NCBI GenBank assembly: GCA_002710685.1
Contig: PALD01000027.1
Span: forward strand, 123,532 to 187,531
DNA: 64,000 nt
Origin: Cytophagaceae bacterium
GTDB taxonomy: Bacteria; Bacteroidota; Bacteroidia; Flavobacteriales; Flavobacteriaceae
Direction of reading: 5' to 3'
The first letter of the stretch is position 1. Each line of letters begins with the position of its first letter. A program made the position numbers and the translations under genes. Shown here one piece after another: positions 61,688 through 64,000 of this stretch. The notes under the pieces are model-generated. The model searched no databases. It was not told where the DNA came from and saw only the letters and a program-made list of their open reading frames with translations.

Positions 61688-62083
61688 ATGAAACAGATTA
61701 AAAATGCAGGTATTCTAATGGTTTTGGTGGCTTTTATGATAGGCTTTCAGAGCAGTGCACAAAACACAGACAAAATTTTGAAGAACCCTGAAAAAAGGGA
61801 ACAGGTTATGACGGCCATTATCAATAATCCAGAGATGAGAATGGAAATGATGGAAAAAATGATGAAGATGATGGAAAAGGACACCACGATGTCCAAAAAG
61901 ATGAAGAAAAAAATGATGATGAAAATGGAAAAGGACACTACAATGTCAAAAAAGATGAAGGAAAGAATGGCTACGATGAAAAAAGAAAAAGAGATGAAGT
62001 GTGAATGTGAGTGTAAAAATGAAGATGGAAAGTGCCAATGTAAAATGGAGGAGAATGATGAAGATAAAAATGAAAAGCAGTGA
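61688..62083 (+). CDS. exported Met/Cys-rich protein, candidate metal-binding
   Basis: 131 residues. The ATG at 61688 gives a signal peptide (FMIGFQSSAQ, cleavage about 25). The mature part has 21 Met by my count in about 106 residues, clustered as MEMMEKMMKMMEK (53-64) and KKMMMKM (74-80). EKDTTMSKKMK occurs twice, at 63-73 and 81-91. The tail has CECECK (105-110) and CQCK (116-119), five Cys in all, and a very charged end. Met clusters bind Cu(I), and Cys pairs bind Cu, Zn or Cd. Its position beside the multicopper oxidase supports a periplasmic copper buffer. I know no named family for it. Confidence 0.8.
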   Translation: MKQIKNAGILMVLVAFMIGFQSSAQNTDKILKNPEKREQVMTAIINNPEMRMEMMEKMMKMMEKDTTMSKKMKKKMMMKMEKDTTMSKKMKERMATMKKEKEMKCECECKNEDGKCQCKMEENDEDKNEKQ

Positions 62084-62144
62084 CTTAAACTAATCGAATA
62101 AACCTGACGCTTTGGGCAAATTGTTAATTAGAAATCGGAAAATT

Positions 62145-63794
62145 ATGGAAAAGAACAAAATAGATAGAAGGAACTTCATCAAGCTTGGTAGCCTTGGAGC
62201 AACTGTTGTTATTACCTGGCCATTGTTGAATTCCTGTAATGGTTTTGCTTCAGAAAATAAAAATACCATCAATCCCGATTTTCAAGCAGATTTAGATTTC
62301 GAATTGACAGCCAAAGAAACAGATATTCAATTGTTTCAAGGAAATACAACCAAGGTTTGGATGTTTGAAGGAAACGTTCTTGACGGAGACAAAACAACAG
62401 TACAAAAATTAGGGAAGAGCTATTTGGGACCTATAATAAGGGTGCGAAAAGGACAGAAAATAAGGGTTCGTTTCAAGAATCAATTACCTGAGGAAAGTAT
62501 TGTTCATTGGCACGGTATGCACGTTCCAGAGGAAGATGACGGTCATCCTAAAGATGTAATAGCTAATGGTGAAACTTATGTGTATGAATTTGAAATAATG
62601 AACCGTGCCGGCACCTATTGGTTCCACCCACATCCACACGGACGTACTGGGCCACAGGTTTATAATGGTCTTGCAGGGCTTTTTGTAGTTACGGACGATG
62701 AAGAACAACGATTAAAATTGCCATCAGGAGAATACGATGTTCCTGTTGTACTGCAAGATCGCCAGTTTGATAACAATAATCAATTGGTATATCTAAACCG
62801 TGGACGTATGGATAGGATGAATGGTTTTTTGGGCAACCGTATCCTTATCAATGGAAATCCGGATATGAAACTTTCACTTAAAAGTGGGTGTGCCTATAGA
62901 CTACGCTTTCTAAACGGTTCCAATTCACGTTTTTATAAACTAGCTTGGGAAGACGGCACCCCACTTGTTATTATAGGCAAGGATGGTAGTTTACTCGATA
63001 GTCCTAAATCTAAACCTTATGTAATGTTGGGCGTTGCAGAAAGAATTGATGTATGGCTCGATTTAAAGAACAGGCCTCAAGGCTCTCAAATGATTATGAA
63101 GAGTTTGTCGTTCTCTCCTGGGATGATGGGGATGATGGGCGGAATGATGGGCAGGGGTCGAAACAACCTTCCTTTGGGCAGCACTTATGAAATATTAAAA
63201 ATCAATATCGATAAAACAGGGAGCAACGACTTTGAGCTTCCACAACGGCTGGCCGAATTCAACAAACTCGATCCCGCCACTGCTGTTAATAGGAACAACC
63301 CAAGGACGTTCCGTTTTTTTATGAGGCGAATGCAATGGACTATCAATGGCCGGACTTGGGAAATGACGGGGGTTACCGAAGAAGAAACCGTAAAGCTCAA
63401 TACGACCGAGGTTTGGGAAATCGTGAACAGAGGTGGTAGAATGATGGGCAATGACGATATGATGGGAGAAAGAGGTTGGATGCGTAACCGTGGAGAAATG
63501 GATAGAGACAGAGGAATGATGGGCGGGGGAATGCAGATGCCGCACCCTTTTCATATTCATCATTTGCAATTTAATATTCTGGAAAGGGACGTTTCCGGGG
63601 TTGACAGCAGGATTTGGAATTCAGTTAAGGATGGATTTATAGATGAGGGTTGGCAGGATACGGTTCTGTTAATGCCAGGTATGAGTGTTAAACTAATTAT
63701 GCGCTTTGAAGATTTTAAAGGCCTCTTTTTATACCATTGCCATAATCTGGAACACGAAGATATGGGGATGATGCGCAATTTTAAAATTGAATAA
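62145..63794 (+). CDS. Tat-exported multicopper oxidase with Met-rich inserts
   Basis: 549 residues. A twin-arginine signal (RRNFIKLG, 8-15) precedes a Cys31 in LNSC that may be lipidated. Copper motifs are HWHGMH at 121-126, WFHPHPHG at 159-166, HPFHIHH at 467-473 and HCH...H...M at 531-542 (type 1 ligands Cys532, His537, Met542). Two Met-rich loops (MMGMMGGMMGRG, about 326-337, and about 435-465 with many MM) resemble the Cu(I)-binding loop of CueO. It probably oxidises Cu(I) to Cu(II) in the periplasm. The ATG at 62145 is chosen because it places the Tat motif near the N-terminus. Confidence 0.94.
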   Translation: MEKNKIDRRNFIKLGSLGATVVITWPLLNSCNGFASENKNTINPDFQADLDFELTAKETDIQLFQGNTTKVWMFEGNVLDGDKTTVQKLGKSYLGPIIRVRKGQKIRVRFKNQLPEESIVHWHGMHVPEEDDGHPKDVIANGETYVYEFEIMNRAGTYWFHPHPHGRTGPQVYNGLAGLFVVTDDEEQRLKLPSGEYDVPVVLQDRQFDNNNQLVYLNRGRMDRMNGFLGNRILINGNPDMKLSLKSGCAYRLRFLNGSNSRFYKLAWEDGTPLVIIGKDGSLLDSPKSKPYVMLGVAERIDVWLDLKNRPQGSQMIMKSLSFSPGMMGMMGGMMGRGRNNLPLGSTYEILKINIDKTGSNDFELPQRLAEFNKLDPATAVNRNNPRTFRFFMRRMQWTINGRTWEMTGVTEEETVKLNTTEVWEIVNRGGRMMGNDDMMGERGWMRNRGEMDRDRGMMGGGMQMPHPFHIHHLQFNILERDVSGVDSRIWNSVKDGFIDEGWQDTVLLMPGMSVKLIMRFEDFKGLFLYHCHNLEHEDMGMMRNFKIE

Positions 63795-63853
63795 AAGATG
63801 ACTATACATAGTGTTGCACCGCTTGGAATATAATTGATTTTTGAATGACTTTA

Positions 63854-64000
63854 ATGACAACAAAAACAGAAAAAACATTATTGTCCAAAGGGATACGCCC
63901 TACTGAAATGAGGTTGAAAATTCACAAATACCTCAATAGGAAGACCTATGCAGTAAGTTTAAACGAAATGCAAAAAGTCTTTATCGCTAAAAGCGAAAAA
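63854..64000 (+). CDS. second Fur-family regulator, N-terminal fragment (cut by right edge)
   Basis: 49 residues are visible from the ATG at 63854, and an in-frame ATG at 63845 is also possible. LLSKGIRPTEMRLKIHKYLNRKTYAVSLNEMQ aligns with EKGVKPTAMRLLTYKHLSKMEVAISLGEL of the regulator at 60840, which is the first part of the Fur winged helix (both shown here in pieces: GIRPTEMR against GVKPTAMR). The metal site lies off the window. Confidence 0.75.
   Translation, partial: MTTKTEKTLLSKGIRPTEMRLKIHKYLNRKTYAVSLNEMQKVFIAKSEK

Noticed and set aside
1..64000. CRISPR arrays, cas genes, restriction systems, rRNA genes or insertion sequences
   Set aside because: I looked for regularly spaced repeats, rRNA-like sequence, transposase frames and nuclease-methylase pairs and saw none.

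Overview
This window looks like chromosome from a marine-type member of the Flavobacteriaceae (Bacteroidota). Evidence read directly: a T9SS-type C-terminal sorting domain on a secreted protease, a TonB-dependent receptor with a carboxypeptidase-like N-terminal domain, lipoproteins, DUF families typical of Flavobacteriia (DUF3109, DUF3078, DUF2480, DUF6660), no Shine-Dalgarno habit, and promoter boxes of the Bacteroidota type TAnnTTTG (for example upstream of hflX, thiL, the marC-like gene and the suf operon). The genus cannot be fixed from the sequence alone.

Layout. 1-13 kb: 3' end of a dGTPase gene, a secreted M36 metalloprotease, dxs, tadA, a cyclic-nucleotide/CBS/nucleotidyltransferase sensor protein translationally coupled to a DEDDh exonuclease, an ankyrin pair, hydrolases and a MORN-repeat protein. 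13.3-13.7 kb: tRNA-Arg(CCU) with its terminator, next to a possible small structured RNA. 13.8-20 kb: small membrane proteins, S41 protease plus dCMP deaminase, HupE-like and BrkB-like membrane proteins. 20-26.3 kb: a symmetric cassette with two paralogous endonuclease/exonuclease/phosphatase (EEP) proteins, one exported and one cytosolic, flanking a TonB-dependent receptor and a DUF5689 surface lipoprotein. 26.4-36.5 kb: hflX, then a long minus-strand suf operon (sufA-B-lipoprotein-C-D-S-META lipoprotein-sufE-sdpI-like-sufT-DUF2480), which supplies Fe-S cluster assembly. 36.6-40.7 kb: thiL, a zinc-ribbon protein, an alpha/beta hydrolase, brnQ and a DUF922-like protein. 40.7-52.5 kb: a minus-strand surface polysaccharide locus (flippase, pyruvyl transferase, several glycosyltransferases, polymerase, WecG-type transferase, Wzz-type chain-length protein).

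52.8 kb to the end: a sharp change. A tRNA-Leu(CAA) 3' part whose 5' acceptor side is lost is followed by a tyrosine integrase and an AT-richer block that runs off the window. This block carries DUF6660, a CzcA/CusA-type RND pump fused to a TolC-type domain, its periplasmic adaptor, a PII-like protein, a Fur-family regulator, a SpoIIAA-like protein, a Met/Cys-rich exported protein, a Tat-exported multicopper oxidase with Met-rich inserts, and the start of a second Fur-like regulator. I read it as the left end of an integrative island for copper and/or divalent metal resistance.

Across the first 52 kb there are many short perfect or near-perfect palindromes (CGCTTTCGCGAAAGCG type and TTTTGGCTnnAGCCAAAA type), often inside genes. 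I found none of the perfect forms in the island. They are the most unusual unexplained signal at the whole-window scale. The EEP/receptor cassette and the island's Met/Cys-rich protein are the best candidates for new biology at gene level.
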